NCBI RefSeq assembly: GCF_000521605.1
Contig: NZ_CP006942.1
Location: forward strand, 372,001-436,000
Length of the DNA stretch: 64,000 nt
Direction: 5' to 3'
Source: Mannheimia sp. USDA-ARS-USMARC-1261
GTDB taxonomy: Bacteria > Pseudomonadota > Gammaproteobacteria > Enterobacterales > Pasteurellaceae
The notes under the pieces are model-generated. The model saw nothing but the letters and a program-made list of their open reading frames with translations. It did not search any database and was not told where the DNA came from. How positions within the stretch are numbered: the first letter of the stretch is position 1; each line of letters opens with the position of its first letter. A program made the position numbers and the translations under genes. This document shows, piece by piece, positions 7,906 to 18,531 of this stretch.

Positions 7906-8892
7906 ATGCTCTCATTAGAAAGCGAAGTGCTTGAACGCCACTTGGCGTTATTTGAACATAAATCGGTATTATTATTTGGCGATGTGCGAGATGATTTCGC
8001 CCAACAGCTAAAAACGGCGAAAAATGTAGCGGTATTCAGTAGCTATTTTGATTACGCCCGCCACCGCTCAAATGTGCAATTTGGCTTGGAGTGTGATCTC
8101 AAAGCAGACTTAGCGGTATTTTATTGGACGAAGAACAAACAAGAGTGCCAATTCCAACTAATTCAATGGCTCTCGCAATGCCAAGTCGGGCAAGAAATGT
8201 TGATTATTGGCGAAAATCGTGCAGGTGTTCGCTCGGTGGAAAAATTGCTCGAACCCTTTGGCAATATCGCCAAAATTGATTCCGCCCGCCGTTGTGGCTT
8301 GTACCATTTTGAGCTACAAACCGTGCCGAATTTTGATTGCAAAAAATTCTGGAAATCTTACCGCTTGGAATCCCTCAACATTTTCGCCTTACCTGCTGTG
8401 TTTAGCTCAGCAGAGTTGGATAACGGCACAAAATTATTACTTTCCACCTTCAGCAAAGAAGACCGTTTAAAAGGCAAACTGCTCGATTTAGGCTGTGGGG
8501 CAGGGGTAATCGGGGCAACGCTGAAACAGCAATTCCCGAAAATCAAACTGACAATGAGCGATATTCACGCAATGGCGATTGAATCCAGCCGCCGCACTTT
8601 GGCGGAAAATCAGTTAGAGGGGGAAGTGTTGGCAAGCGATGTGTTCTCGCATATTTCAGACCGCTTTGATTTTATTGTGTCGAACCCCCCTTTCCACGAT
8701 GGGGTCGATACCGCTTACCGTGCGGTGGAAGAGCTGATTTTCCAAGCGAAAAACCACCTAACCAAAGGGGGCGAATTACGCATTGTCGCGAATGCCTTTT
8801 TGCCTTATCCTGATTTGCTTGATAAAGCCTTCGGCAAACACGAGGTGTTAGCTAAATCCACCAAATTTAAGGTGTATTCGGCAAGAGCTTAA
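7906..8892 (+). CDS. rsmC: 16S rRNA m2G1207 methyltransferase
   Basis: RsmC methylates guanine N2 at G1207 of 16S rRNA in the 30S subunit. It has a degenerate N-terminal methyltransferase-like half and a catalytic C-terminal half with SAM motif I LLDLGCGAGVIGA (residues 192-204) and the amino-methyltransferase motif NPPFHDG (260-266). At 328 residues the length is normal. The ATG at 7906 is preceded by AAGGCGAG. Divergent from holD-rimI. Confidence 0.96.
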   Translation: MLSLESEVLERHLALFEHKSVLLFGDVRDDFAQQLKTAKNVAVFSSYFDYARHRSNVQFGLECDLKADLAVFYWTKNKQECQFQLIQWLSQCQVGQEMLIIGENRAGVRSVEKLLEPFGNIAKIDSARRCGLYHFELQTVPNFDCKKFWKSYRLESLNIFALPAVFSSAELDNGTKLLLSTFSKEDRLKGKLLDLGCGAGVIGATLKQQFPKIKLTMSDIHAMAIESSRRTLAENQLEGEVLASDVFSHISDRFDFIVSNPPFHDGVDTAYRAVEELIFQAKNHLTKGGELRIVANAFLPYPDLLDKAFGKHEVLAKSTKFKVYSARA

Positions 8893-8937
8893 CAAATCAG
8901 ATGAGCGGAAAAAATGCAAAATCCGTATAAAAAACAC

Positions 8938-8966
8938 TTGCTATTTAGAATGTCTTAGCGTAAATT
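8938..8966 (+). promoter_or_regulatory. his operon promoter
   Basis: -35 TTGCTA (8938-8943), 17-bp spacer, -10 TAAATT (8961-8966), about 27 bases before the his leader ATG. Position and spacing fit a housekeeping promoter for the attenuated operon. Confidence 0.65.
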
Positions 8967-8992
8967 CATTTTAACTGTTTTGGAGAAATACA

Positions 8993-9037
8993 ATGAATTT
9001 TAACTGCACTTCACATCATCACTACCATTTAACCTGA
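8993..9037 (+). CDS. hisL: his operon leader peptide
   Basis: A 14-codon ORF, MNFNCTSHHHYHLT, with GGAG at 8982-8985. Four histidine codons in a run of five (HHHYH) sense charged tRNA-His: a ribosome stalled there would favour the antiterminator, and free passage would favour the terminator at 9103-9137. The histidine run is shorter than the seven of E. coli HisL. It lies directly before a remnant gene rather than hisG. Confidence 0.88.
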   Translation: MNFNCTSHHHYHLT

Positions 9038-9061
9038 TATCTTTCGGGCATTTGGTGTGTG

Positions 9062-9137
9062 CGGAAGATAAATCTTCCGAGCAAGTGTAGTAGTCAATAA
9101 ATAATCTCTCGGAAGACCACTTTCGAGAGATTTTTTT
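9062..9137 (+). promoter_or_regulatory. his attenuator
   Basis: Three alternative pairings are visible. CGGAAGAT (9062-9069) with ATCTTCCG (9072-9079) is a pause-type hairpin. CTTCCGAG (9074-9081) with CTCGGAAG (9108-9115) is the antiterminator. AATCTCTCG (9103-9111) with CGAGAGATT (9124-9132), followed by a T run to 9137, is the terminator. This is the classical 1:2, 2:3, 3:4 layout. Confidence 0.88.
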
Positions 9138-9160
9138 ATAGCTGGAATTTAGGGGGAATA

Positions 9161-9409
9161 ATGAGAAACCCGATTGAAATTTACCAAAGCAAAGACGGCA
9201 CAACGAACATTGAAGTTCAATTTAATCAAGATACTGTTTGGCTATCGCAGGCACAAATGGCAACGCTATTTAGCAAGGATGTGCGTACTATTAACGAACA
9301 TATTGCAAACGTGTTTTCAGAAGGCGAATTAGAGCAAGATTCAACTATCCGGAAATTCCGGATAGTTCGTCAGGAAGGTTCTCGCCAAGCCTGTAGCGCA
9401 ACTGATTAA
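9161..9409 (+). pseudogene. RhuM-family protein, truncated remnant
   Basis: The N-terminus (EIYQSKDGTTNIEVQF, TVWLSQAQMATLFSKDVRTINEHI, EGELEQDSTIRKFRIVRQEG) fits the RhuM/virulence-associated family, which is normally over 300 residues. Here similarity stops after QEGSRQ and the frame ends at residue 82. The missing body and the adjoining out-of-frame C-terminal fragment show a deletion. It occupies the place where hisG would be expected, 23 bases after the his attenuator. Not expected to be functional. Confidence 0.75.
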
Positions 9410-9515
9410 TGACAATACGTTAGTTGCATTGGCGTTGCTGGTGGCGGAAAGTCTGCCTGAACAAAAAGAGTTGATGATTAAATTAATTGAGCATTTTATT
9501 TTATTAAAAGAATAA
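9366..9515 (+). pseudogene. out-of-frame C-terminal gene fragment
   Basis: In the frame +1 relative to the RhuM remnant, an open stretch without a start codon reads VLAKPVAQLINDNTLVALAL and goes on through ESLPEQKELMIKLIEHFI to a TAA at 9513-9515. It looks like the coding end of a gene whose front is lost, either the same gene after a frameshifting deletion or another one. I do not recognise the family. Confidence 0.5.
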
Positions 9516-9526
9516 CAGGAAAATAT

Positions 9527-9967
9527 ATGAGTATTAATATTTCGCCGTTAGCATCTCAAAATCTCACAGAGTGGAGATTATTATGGCAAGACTATTTAGA
9601 TTTTTATCAAGTGAATTTATCGGATGATATTATTCAATCAACTTGGCAGAAGGTTTCAAATAGTGAAAATATTAAAGGATTTGGGGCATTTGTTGACAAT
9701 AAGATGATCGGTTTTGTGCATATTGTTATCCATCCAAATACTTGGAATTTAACAGACTGTTGTTATTTAGAGGATTTATTCGTTTTACCTGAATATCGAA
9801 ATCAAGGAATAGGCAAAAAATTGATTGAATATATTTATCAATATGCACAAGAACATAAATATAACCGTGTTTATTGGGTTACAGATAAAAATAATCACCA
9901 AGCACAACAGCTCTATAATAAATTGGCTAATGATAGCGGTGTTATTCAATATCGTAAGAATTTTTAA
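9527..9967 (+). CDS. GNAT family N-acetyltransferase
   Basis: 146-residue single-domain GNAT. Core motif: CCYLEDLFVLPEYRNQGIGKKLIEYIYQYA with the acetyl-CoA loop R-N-Q-G-I-G-K, then RVYWVTDKNNHQAQQLYNKL. The pattern resembles small polyamine- or aminoglycoside-type acetyltransferases, but the substrate cannot be told. AT-rich; sits between the RhuM remnant and hisC with hisC 28 bases downstream, so it probably shares the attenuated his transcript. SD AACAGGAAAA before the ATG. It is not a histidine-pathway gene and looks imported. Confidence 0.85.
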   Translation: MSINISPLASQNLTEWRLLWQDYLDFYQVNLSDDIIQSTWQKVSNSENIKGFGAFVDNKMIGFVHIVIHPNTWNLTDCCYLEDLFVLPEYRNQGIGKKLIEYIYQYAQEHKYNRVYWVTDKNNHQAQQLYNKLANDSGVIQYRKNF

Positions 9968-9983
9968 ATTAATTATAAATTAA

Positions 9984-11048
<1,065 letters not shown>

Positions 11049-11050
11049 TA

Positions 11051-11156
11051 CCTAGGACGAGCCGTCCTAGGCTAGATAAACCCAGTTGCTCCGCGACTGA
11101 TAGATTAGAACTGCGGAGCAGCTCGGGTTATCGAGCCTCACACGGCTCGTGTGAGG
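11051..11156. repeat. composite four-hairpin palindromic element A
   Basis: Four hairpins in mirror order. P1 (11051-11071): stem CCTAGGAC, loop GAGCC. P2 (about 11084-11098): AGTTGC-TCC-GCGACT. P3 (about 11109-11125): GAACTGC-GGA-GCAGCTC. P4 (11136-11156): stem CCTCACAC, loop GGCTC. P3/P4 mirror P2/P1 in loop sequence, and linkers CTAGATAAACCC and GGGTTATCGAG are roughly complementary. It abuts the transposase start at 11161 and resembles a REP-type BIME. Confidence 0.85.
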
Positions 11157-11160
11157 TTCT

Positions 11161-11601
11161 ATGAGCTACACCAAACTGTACTACCATATCGTTTTTCGCA
11201 CATTGCAAAGTGTTCCAGCGATTAACGAGCAAAACGAAAAAGAGCTATATCAATATATTTGGGCGTTTTGTCAGCAACAAAAATGTACGCTCCATCGTAT
11301 TAATGGAATTCCTGATCATCTGCATTTGCTGGTGGAAATTCATCCTAGCTTTGCAGTGTCGGATTTTGTGAAACAGCTCAAAAATGCCAGCCATAAATGG
11401 CTGGAACAGCACAGTGATCTTTTTCCTGATTTTTATGCGTGGTCGAAGGGATATTGTGCTTTGACTTACAGCGAACACGAGATTGAGAAAATCATCAATT
11501 ATATTAAGGGGCAGAAAGAGCATCATAAAAACATTGGTTTTATTGATGAAATGAAAGCCTTGATTGTGAATTTTGATGAATACTTAGAACAAGATTTGTA
11601 A
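11161..11601 (+). mobile_element. IS200/IS605-type Y1 transposase, RAYT-like
   Basis: 146-residue HUH single-strand transposase. The HUH pair is H53-L-H55 in IPDHLHLLVEI, and the catalytic tyrosine is likely Y114 in IINYIKGQKEHH. N-terminal YYHIVFRT and KQLKNASHKWLE also fit the family. Such enzymes cut and rejoin hairpin-marked single-stranded DNA. The gene is flanked on both sides by composite palindromic elements A and B, and further element copies lie elsewhere, the arrangement seen with REP-associated tyrosine transposases (RAYTs). Its Shine-Dalgarno GAGG is in the 3' arm of hairpin P4 of element A. No TnpB. It lies within the his operon in the same orientation. Confidence 0.88.
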
Positions 11602-11602
11602 T

Positions 11603-11709
11603 CCTAGGACGAGCCCTCCTAGGCTAGATAAACCCAGTCGCTCTGCGACTGATTAGATAGAGCTACGGAGTAGCTCGGATTATTCAGCCTAGCATGGCTC
11701 GTGCTAGGC
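11603..11709. repeat. composite four-hairpin palindromic element B
   Basis: P1 (11603-11623): same stem CCTAGGAC as element A, loop GAGCC, with one mismatch next to the loop. P2 (11636-11650): AGTCGC-TCT-GCGACT. P3 (11660-11676): GAGCTAC-GGA-GTAGCTC. P4 (11687-11709): GCCTAGCAT, loop GGCTC, GTGCTAGGC. Ends 17 bases before the hisB start; hisB's AGGAG site lies just outside it. Confidence 0.85.
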
Positions 11710-11726
11710 AATACAGGAGAAACCCA

Positions 11727-12815
11727 ATGCAACCAACCCTTTTCATCGACCGCGACGGCACGTTAATTGACGAGCCAAAAACCGATTTCCAAATCGACAG
11801 CTTAGAAAAACTCAAATTTGAGCTGAACGTGATTCCTGCCTTACTCAAACTCAAAAACAAATACCGCTTTGTGATGGTGTCGAACCAAGACGGCTTAGGC
11901 ACGAGTTCGTTCCCACAGGCAGATTTTGACAAACCGCACAATGCGATGATGGCATTGTTCAACTCACAAGGCATTGAATTTGACGATGTGTTGATTTGTC
12001 CACACAAGCCCGAAGATGGCTGCGATTGTCGCAAACCGCATACCAAACTGCTACAAAAATACATCGACCGCAAACTGTTCGACCCTGCCAACAGCTTTGT
12101 GATTGGCGACCGTGCCACCGATGTGCAACTGGCAGAAAACTTAGGCATTCGTGCCTTGCAATATCACCCCGAAAAGCTGAATTGGGATTTAATCACCGAA
12201 AAACTGCTCGGCGAAGCCGTCACCAATATCGGCGACCGCACGCCACGCTATGCCGAAGTCGTGCGTAAAACCAAAGAGACCGACATCAAAGTGCAGGTGT
12301 GGCTAGACGAAACCGGCACAAATGAAATCAGCACGGGCGTGGGCTTTTTTGACCATATGCTTGACCAAATCGCTACCCATGGCGGTTTCCGAATGAACAT
12401 AACCACCAAAGGCGACCTCTGGATTGACGAACACCACACCGTCGAAGACACCGCCCTTGCCCTCGGCACGGCGTTAAAACAAGCCATCGGCGACAAACGT
12501 GGCATCGCCCGTTTCGGCTTCGTACTGCCGATGGACGAATGCAAAGCGGAATGCACGATGGATTTATCCGGCAGACCGTTTATCAAATTTAAAGCCGATT
12601 TTAAACGCGACAAAGTGGGGGATTTCAGCACCGAATTGACCGAACACTTCTTCCAATCCATCGCTTTCACGCTGCTCGCCACCTTGCACATCAAGGCAAA
12701 AGGTGACAACGACCACCACAAAATCGAAAGCCTGTTCAAAGTATTCGGCAGAACGTTGAGGAAATGTATTCGTATTGAAGGGAATGAGTTGCCGAGTAGT
12801 AAGGGTGTTTTATAA
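11727..12815 (+). CDS. hisB: bifunctional histidinol-phosphatase / imidazoleglycerol-phosphate dehydratase
   Basis: Fused enzyme of histidine synthesis. The N-terminal half is a HAD phosphatase (FIDRDGTL with D8 and D10, zinc-site segment [14 protein letters not shown]). The C-terminal half is the dehydratase, with [26 protein letters not shown] and [12 protein letters not shown] providing metal-binding histidines. The frame is open from 11694 through the palindromic element, but AGGAG at 11716-11720 selects the ATG at 11727 (362 residues). The stop is followed by a GC-rich palindrome. Confidence 0.97.
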   Translation: MQPTLFIDRDGTLIDEPKTDFQIDSLEKLKFELNVIPALLKLKNKYRFVMVSNQDGLGTSSFPQADFDKPHNAMMALFNSQGIEFDDVLICPHKPEDGCDCRKPHTKLLQKYIDRKLFDPANSFVIGDRATDVQLAENLGIRALQYHPEKLNWDLITEKLLGEAVTNIGDRTPRYAEVVRKTKETDIKVQVWLDETGTNEISTGVGFFDHMLDQIATHGGFRMNITTKGDLWIDEHHTVEDTALALGTALKQAIGDKRGIARFGFVLPMDECKAECTMDLSGRPFIKFKADFKRDKVGDFSTELTEHFFQSIAFTLLATLHIKAKGDNDHHKIESLFKVFGRTLRKCIRIEGNELPSSKGVL

Positions 12816-12824
12816 TCACCGTAG

Positions 12825-12844
12825 GGGCGGGTTTTAACCCGCCC
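12825..12844. repeat. GC-rich palindrome after hisB
   Basis: GGGCGGGTT-TT-AACCCGCCC, a perfect 9-bp stem with a 2-base loop, preceded by GTAG. No T run follows on the plus strand, so it is less likely a terminator than a dispersed palindromic repeat or an mRNA-stabilising hairpin. Only one copy in this window. Confidence 0.6.
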
Positions 12845-12920
12845 GAAAGAGCGCTTGATTTTTGCAAAGTTTTTGGGGATTTTGACCGCTTGTATGTTCA
12901 ATATTTTTATGAGAAATTTT

Positions 12921-13838
12921 ATGGAATGGGGATGGTTGATTAATCTTGCTGAAAAAATAGGAATAGATATTTGGAATAATAACCCAGAAAGGATATTAAA
13001 AATTGGACGAATTCAGAATCAATTAGCAGAAGAAAAAATTATTGGCGAAGCTAAGGCAAAAGTATATGCAGAACATGAAGCTGATAGGCTTAAGAAAAAA
13101 TTAGCAGAAGCAGAGCCCAAGGAACAACCTAAAATTATGGGAGAAATCGTAGTAATCAATCATAAAATTGAATTACTGACACGGCAACAAAATACTATGA
13201 ATTCTTTTATTGAAACGTTGAAAGAAATCGAAGGGCTTTCTGAGAATGAATTAAATGAGCCAGATAATGATTGGCTGAGAGAATGGACTAAAAATGCGGG
13301 AAGATTTTCAGATGAGCATTTTAATATTTTATGGGGTAAAGTATTAGCTGGAGAAATGAGGAAGCCAGGATCATTTTCTTATAGAGCTCTAGAAGGATTA
13401 CGAAATTTATCAAAGGCTGATGCTAACCTTATATTACAGATAAGTCCATTTGTAACTAATGGAATAATTTATAAATCTAATGAGCTAATTTTTAATATGG
13501 GAACAACATGGGGTAATTGGTATCAATTAGAAGAAATGGGAATTGTTAAACATGTTGGCTCTGTCAGTACATCGATATCAAATCAGGTCTCTAAAGATCT
13601 AGTGATGCATATTGATGGAATAAAGTATTCATTAATATTATCCTCAGAAACCCAAACAGAAATATCTGAACCAGTAATTATATTGACTGAGTTAGGAGGT
13701 GCCGTGATGAATTTAATTACAAATACATTTCGGGAAGATATCACGTTAATTAAAAAACAAGAAGAATATATGAATAATTTAGGTGAGCATTTTAGAAATA
13801 CTTATCAGCTAAACTATTTAATTATAGACAGGCATTAA
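12921..13838 (+). CDS. DUF2806-like protein inserted in the his operon
   Basis: 305-residue protein resembling DUF2806: a charged N-terminal helical region (IIGEAKAKVYAEHEADRLKKKLAEAE), then the family-like core WLREWTKNAGRFSDEHFNILWGKVLAGEMRKPGSF and ALEGLRNLSKADANLIL. Function unknown to me. The first hydrophobic stretch (WGWLINLAEKIGIDIW) is short and not a clear membrane span. The frame opens at 12855; I chose the ATG at 12921 because conservation appears to begin at EWGWLINLAEK, but the start is uncertain and no Shine-Dalgarno site decides it. Strongly AT-rich between the GC-richer hisB and hisH, so it is probably an acquired cargo gene. Confidence 0.65.
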   Translation: MEWGWLINLAEKIGIDIWNNNPERILKIGRIQNQLAEEKIIGEAKAKVYAEHEADRLKKKLAEAEPKEQPKIMGEIVVINHKIELLTRQQNTMNSFIETLKEIEGLSENELNEPDNDWLREWTKNAGRFSDEHFNILWGKVLAGEMRKPGSFSYRALEGLRNLSKADANLILQISPFVTNGIIYKSNELIFNMGTTWGNWYQLEEMGIVKHVGSVSTSISNQVSKDLVMHIDGIKYSLILSSETQTEISEPVIILTELGGAVMNLITNTFREDITLIKKQEEYMNNLGEHFRNTYQLNYLIIDRH

Positions 13839-13859
13839 AAAAATTTATAAGGAAGTAAT

Positions 13860-14444
13860 ATGATTATCATCGACACAGGCTGTGCCAACCTGTCTTCGGT
13901 CAAATTTGCGTTTGACCGCCTTGGCATACAGGCTGAGATCTCCCGTGATCTCGGCAAAATCCAATCCGCTGATAAACTGCTGCTCCCTGGTGTGGGAACG
14001 GCAATCGCAGCGATGAAAAATCTGCACGATCGCCAGTTGATTGAAACGATCCAAAATGCCACCCAGCCGATGCTCGGCATCTGTTTGGGTATGCAGCTAA
14101 TGACCGAATTTTCCCACGAAGGCGATGTGGCGACTTTGGGCTTAATGGGCGGTAAAACCGAGCTGTTGCCAAACACCGGCTTACCGCTACCACATATGGG
14201 CTGGAACAAGGTGCAGTATCAAGCCGACCACCCGCTATTTCACGACATTGAGCAAGACAGCCATTTTTATTTTGTGCATAGCTATGCCGTCCGTCCAAAC
14301 GCCCACACCATCGCCACTTGCGATTATGGCGTGCCGTTTTCGGCAGCGATTGCCAATAAAAACTTCTACGGCGTACAGTTCCACCCTGAACGTTCAGGCG
14401 AAGCTGGGGCGAAGTTGTTAAGGAATTTTGTGGAGAATGTCTAA
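13860..14444 (+). CDS. hisH: imidazole glycerol phosphate synthase, glutaminase subunit
   Basis: HisH hydrolyses glutamine and channels ammonia to HisF. Class I amidotransferase triad: C75 in MLGICLGMQLM, then the His-x-Glu pair in YGVQFHPERSG near residue 175. N-terminal IIDTGCANLSSVKFA and GVGTAIAAM are family features. 194 residues. SD AAGGAAG precedes the ATG. Separated from its partner hisF by element C and hisA. Confidence 0.97.
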   Translation: MIIIDTGCANLSSVKFAFDRLGIQAEISRDLGKIQSADKLLLPGVGTAIAAMKNLHDRQLIETIQNATQPMLGICLGMQLMTEFSHEGDVATLGLMGGKTELLPNTGLPLPHMGWNKVQYQADHPLFHDIEQDSHFYFVHSYAVRPNAHTIATCDYGVPFSAAIANKNFYGVQFHPERSGEAGAKLLRNFVENV

Positions 14445-14479
14445 TTTTGCAAGTTTTTGGAAAAATTTGACCGCTTGCA

Positions 14480-16102
<1,623 letters not shown>

Positions 16103-16106
<4 letters not shown>

Positions 16107-16783
16107 AAAGGTTAGTTGAAATTACACAAGATGCAGCTTGTGTATTAGATATAGAGGACGATGTAGGTTTTTTTACAGAAAATATTGAATCATGTGTTGT
16201 TTATATTATTAGAACAGATTCATCTTGGATTGCCATACATGATTCAGGTCAATTAAATATTAATAATTTATCCCAGTTTATATTAGAATATGGGAAAGTA
16301 AAAGAATTGAAAGTATTATATGGTAATCAACGTATAGATTCTTTTCATAGAAGGCATAATAAGCTATTGAGGAAATTAAAATATAAAAATAGAGTGGATG
16401 AAAAGAAAATTATATCTGATCAATTCAATATTTATTTTACATTTAATGGTAATAAGTCGTTACTTTCTTATCAGAACTCTGAAGAATTTTTTCTTGAGCA
16501 TTTACCTGAAAGAGATAAAAGGCACGCAATAATAAAGTTAAATAATGCTTTTATAAAGTTAAGAAGTGAATCATTAAATGTTGATGTCCAATATAGTAAT
16601 CGGGAGTTTCAGTTTAATACAGAGCTTCTATTTTCTAATGATTATATATTACAAAGAGCTGAACAAGAATTAGAACATTTAATAATAAATATTTCAATTA
16701 TAAATGAAGCTTTAAGAGAGAATGTTATTAATTTCTCTGCGATAGAGCAAAGTAGATTCAATCAATTGGTGAGATTAGTATGA
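16103..16783 (+). CDS. unknown AT-rich gene between hisF and hisI
   Basis: 226-residue protein I cannot place in a family. It begins [20 protein letters not shown], contains [20 protein letters not shown], a basic stretch [17 protein letters not shown], and ends in a helical segment ([20 protein letters not shown]). No signal peptide, membrane span or known catalytic motif. It is fused into the operon by ATGA overlaps at both ends (with hisF at 16103-16106 and hisI at 16780-16783), so it is co-translated with histidine enzymes. Base composition is clearly AT-richer than its neighbours, pointing to acquisition. The frame is uninterrupted, suggesting it is kept. Confidence 0.75.
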
Positions 16784-17424
16784 AGAAATTGAAAAATATT
16801 GATTGGCAAAAAGTCGATAACCTTCTCCCCGTTATCGTCCAAAACGCCCAAACTTGCGAAGTGTTAATGCTTGGCTATATGAACCAAGAGGCATTAGAAA
16901 AAACACTTAATGAAAAACGAGTAACCTTCTACTCTCGCACCAAACAACGCTTATGGACAAAAGGTGAAACATCGGGACATTTTTTAAATGTGGTGGATAT
17001 GAGCTTGGATTGCGATAATGATACCTTGCTCATTCTTGCTAACCCCATCGGTGAAACCTGCCACACGGGAGCGGAGAGCTGTTTTCATCAATTTGAACAA
17101 GAACAGCCGGATTGGATCTTTTTCTCTAAATTAGAGCGAATGATCGCTGAGCGTAAAAATGCCGATCCAGAAAGTTCTTATACGGCAAAACTTTACGCCA
17201 AAGGCACGCACAAAATTGCCCAAAAAGTGGGGGAGGAAGCGGTGGAAAGCGTGATTGCGGCAATGAAAAATGATCGGGAAGAATTAGTGAGTGAGGTTGC
17301 AGATTTGGCATATCACTTAACGGTGTTATTACATAATGCGGATCTCTCTTGGGGGGACGTGAATGCTAAATTAAAGGAACGGCATAAAGGGATTGGTTTG
17401 CACCCTGAGGGTTCGAATAAATAA
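16780..17424 (+). CDS. hisI: bifunctional PRAMP cyclohydrolase / PRATP pyrophosphatase
   Basis: HisIE fusion for steps two and three of histidine synthesis. HisI part: [47 protein letters not shown] and the zinc segment [12 protein letters not shown]. HisE part: [20 protein letters not shown] and [15 protein letters not shown] with acidic Mg-binding residues, then [16 protein letters not shown]. 214 residues. Last gene of the operon; an inverted uptake-pair terminator follows. Confidence 0.96.
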   Translation: MKKLKNIDWQKVDNLLPVIVQNAQTCEVLMLGYMNQEALEKTLNEKRVTFYSRTKQRLWTKGETSGHFLNVVDMSLDCDNDTLLILANPIGETCHTGAESCFHQFEQEQPDWIFFSKLERMIAERKNADPESSYTAKLYAKGTHKIAQKVGEEAVESVIAAMKNDREELVSEVADLAYHLTVLLHNADLSWGDVNAKLKERHKGIGLHPEGSNK

Positions 17425-17428
17425 AACG

Positions 17429-17484
17429 CAAGCGGTCAAATTCCTATAAAAATTTGCAAAATTTTAGAGAAATTTGACCGCTTG
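17429..17484. terminator. uptake-sequence inverted-pair terminator, hisI/hslO
   Basis: CAAGCGGTCAAATT (17429-17442) and AATTTGACCGCTTG (17471-17484) are perfect inverted repeats between convergent genes. Confidence 0.75.
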
Positions 17485-17496
17485 TGATTCTGTGAA

Positions 17497-18390
17497 TTAG
17501 TTTAAACCTAACGCACTTAATTTTTCTGCCTCTTCTCTAAAGCCTTCAATCGCAGCTTTGTCGAAGAAATATTGCGTGCCACAACATTCGCATTGCATAT
17601 CAATCACGCCTTGTTTTTCCGCTAACATTTCTTCAATTTCCTCAGCGGGTACAAGTAATAATGCCGAGCCTGAGCGTTCTCTTGAGCAGCCGCATTTGAA
17701 TTCGGTGTCTTGTGGTGGGTACACTTCCACTTGCTCTTCGTGGTAGAGGCGGTAGAGCAATTCTTCTGCCTCTAAGCCGAATAATTCTTCGTCTTTTACC
17801 GTTTCGGTAAGCGTGGCTAAATGTTCGAAATCATCACGAGAGCCTGTGCCGTCCGGCATAATTTGCAATAACATTCCGCCTGCCACTGCTTTGCCTTCAT
17901 ATTCGCCGTTGCGGATAATCAGGTGGGTTTTTAGCTGTTCTGAACGCTCGAAATAATCTTCTAAACATTCACGAATAGTCGGTTTATCGAGGGTAATCAC
18001 GCCTTGATAGCGTTCGCCATCAGTTGGGATAATAGAGATTACCAATACGCCGTTGCCGATCATTTCAGAAAGTGTGGCGTTATCGGCAATGTCTGCTTGA
18101 ACTCGTGCCAATGCTCGTAATTGTTGCTGGTCGTTGCCGTTTACCACCGCTAATTTTAATGCGCCATCGCCTTGAATTTGCACGGTGATTGTGCCGTTAA
18201 ATTTCATAGTGGCGGTTAAAAGGCTGGTGGCAACTAACATCTCTCCCAATAAATTTTGCACTGCTTTCGGGTATTGGTGAGTGTTGAGGGTTTCGGTGAA
18301 AGTGTCGTTTAAACGCACCCATTCGCCACGCACCGCACGGTCTTTGAATAAGTAGCGGTAAAGTTTGTCGTTGTCTTTGGTATAACTCAT
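17497..18390 (-). CDS. hslO: redox-regulated chaperone Hsp33
   Basis: Holdase activated by oxidation and unfolding. The C-terminal zinc switch is complete: C-x-C in EFKCGCSRER and C-x-x-C in MQCECCGTQYFF about 30 residues on. The N-terminal domain includes YRYLFKDRAVRGEWVRL. The frame reaches 18408, but the ATG at 18390 follows GAGGAATCAT and gives the usual MSYTKDNDKLYRYLF start (297 residues). Downstream of hslR on the same strand, as in enteric bacteria. Confidence 0.96.
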   Translation of the reverse strand: MSYTKDNDKLYRYLFKDRAVRGEWVRLNDTFTETLNTHQYPKAVQNLLGEMLVATSLLTATMKFNGTITVQIQGDGALKLAVVNGNDQQQLRALARVQADIADNATLSEMIGNGVLVISIIPTDGERYQGVITLDKPTIRECLEDYFERSEQLKTHLIIRNGEYEGKAVAGGMLLQIMPDGTGSRDDFEHLATLTETVKDEELFGLEAEELLYRLYHEEQVEVYPPQDTEFKCGCSRERSGSALLLVPAEEIEEMLAEKQGVIDMQCECCGTQYFFDKAAIEGFREEAEKLSALGLN

Positions 18391-18405
18391 TATGATTCCT
18401 CGTTG

Positions 18406-18451
18406 CAAGCGGTCGATTTTAGGTAAAATTTTGTAAAAAAATCACCGCTTG
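18406..18451. repeat. inverted uptake-sequence pair between hslR and hslO
   Basis: CAAGCGGTCGATTTT and ATCACCGCTTG arms. It lies between two same-strand genes, so it may weaken read-through from hslR into hslO or simply be an uptake site. Confidence 0.55.
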
Positions 18452-18531
18452 TAAAATTAAAAAGGTGAGAGAACTGCTCACTGCCGTAAGATGGCTCTCA
18501 ATATAAGGATTATTTTGCTAATTACAAGGGT

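Noticed and set aside
11051-11709. Hairpins repeated around the transposase as a possible CRISPR array
   Set aside because: Repeats are palindromic composites in pairs with a gene between them; there are no regular repeat-spacer units and no cas genes.
11694-11726. Longer hisB start running through element B
   Set aside because: The extra codons are palindromic-repeat sequence; AGGAG and the family N-terminus place the start at 11727.
12825-12844. GC-rich palindrome as a hisB terminator
   Set aside because: No T run follows on the plus strand and his genes continue downstream, so it is listed as a repeat instead.
12248-12901. 217-codon minus-strand frame across hisB
   Set aside because: Antisense to both catalytic domains of hisB; no promoter, no Shine-Dalgarno and no family resemblance.
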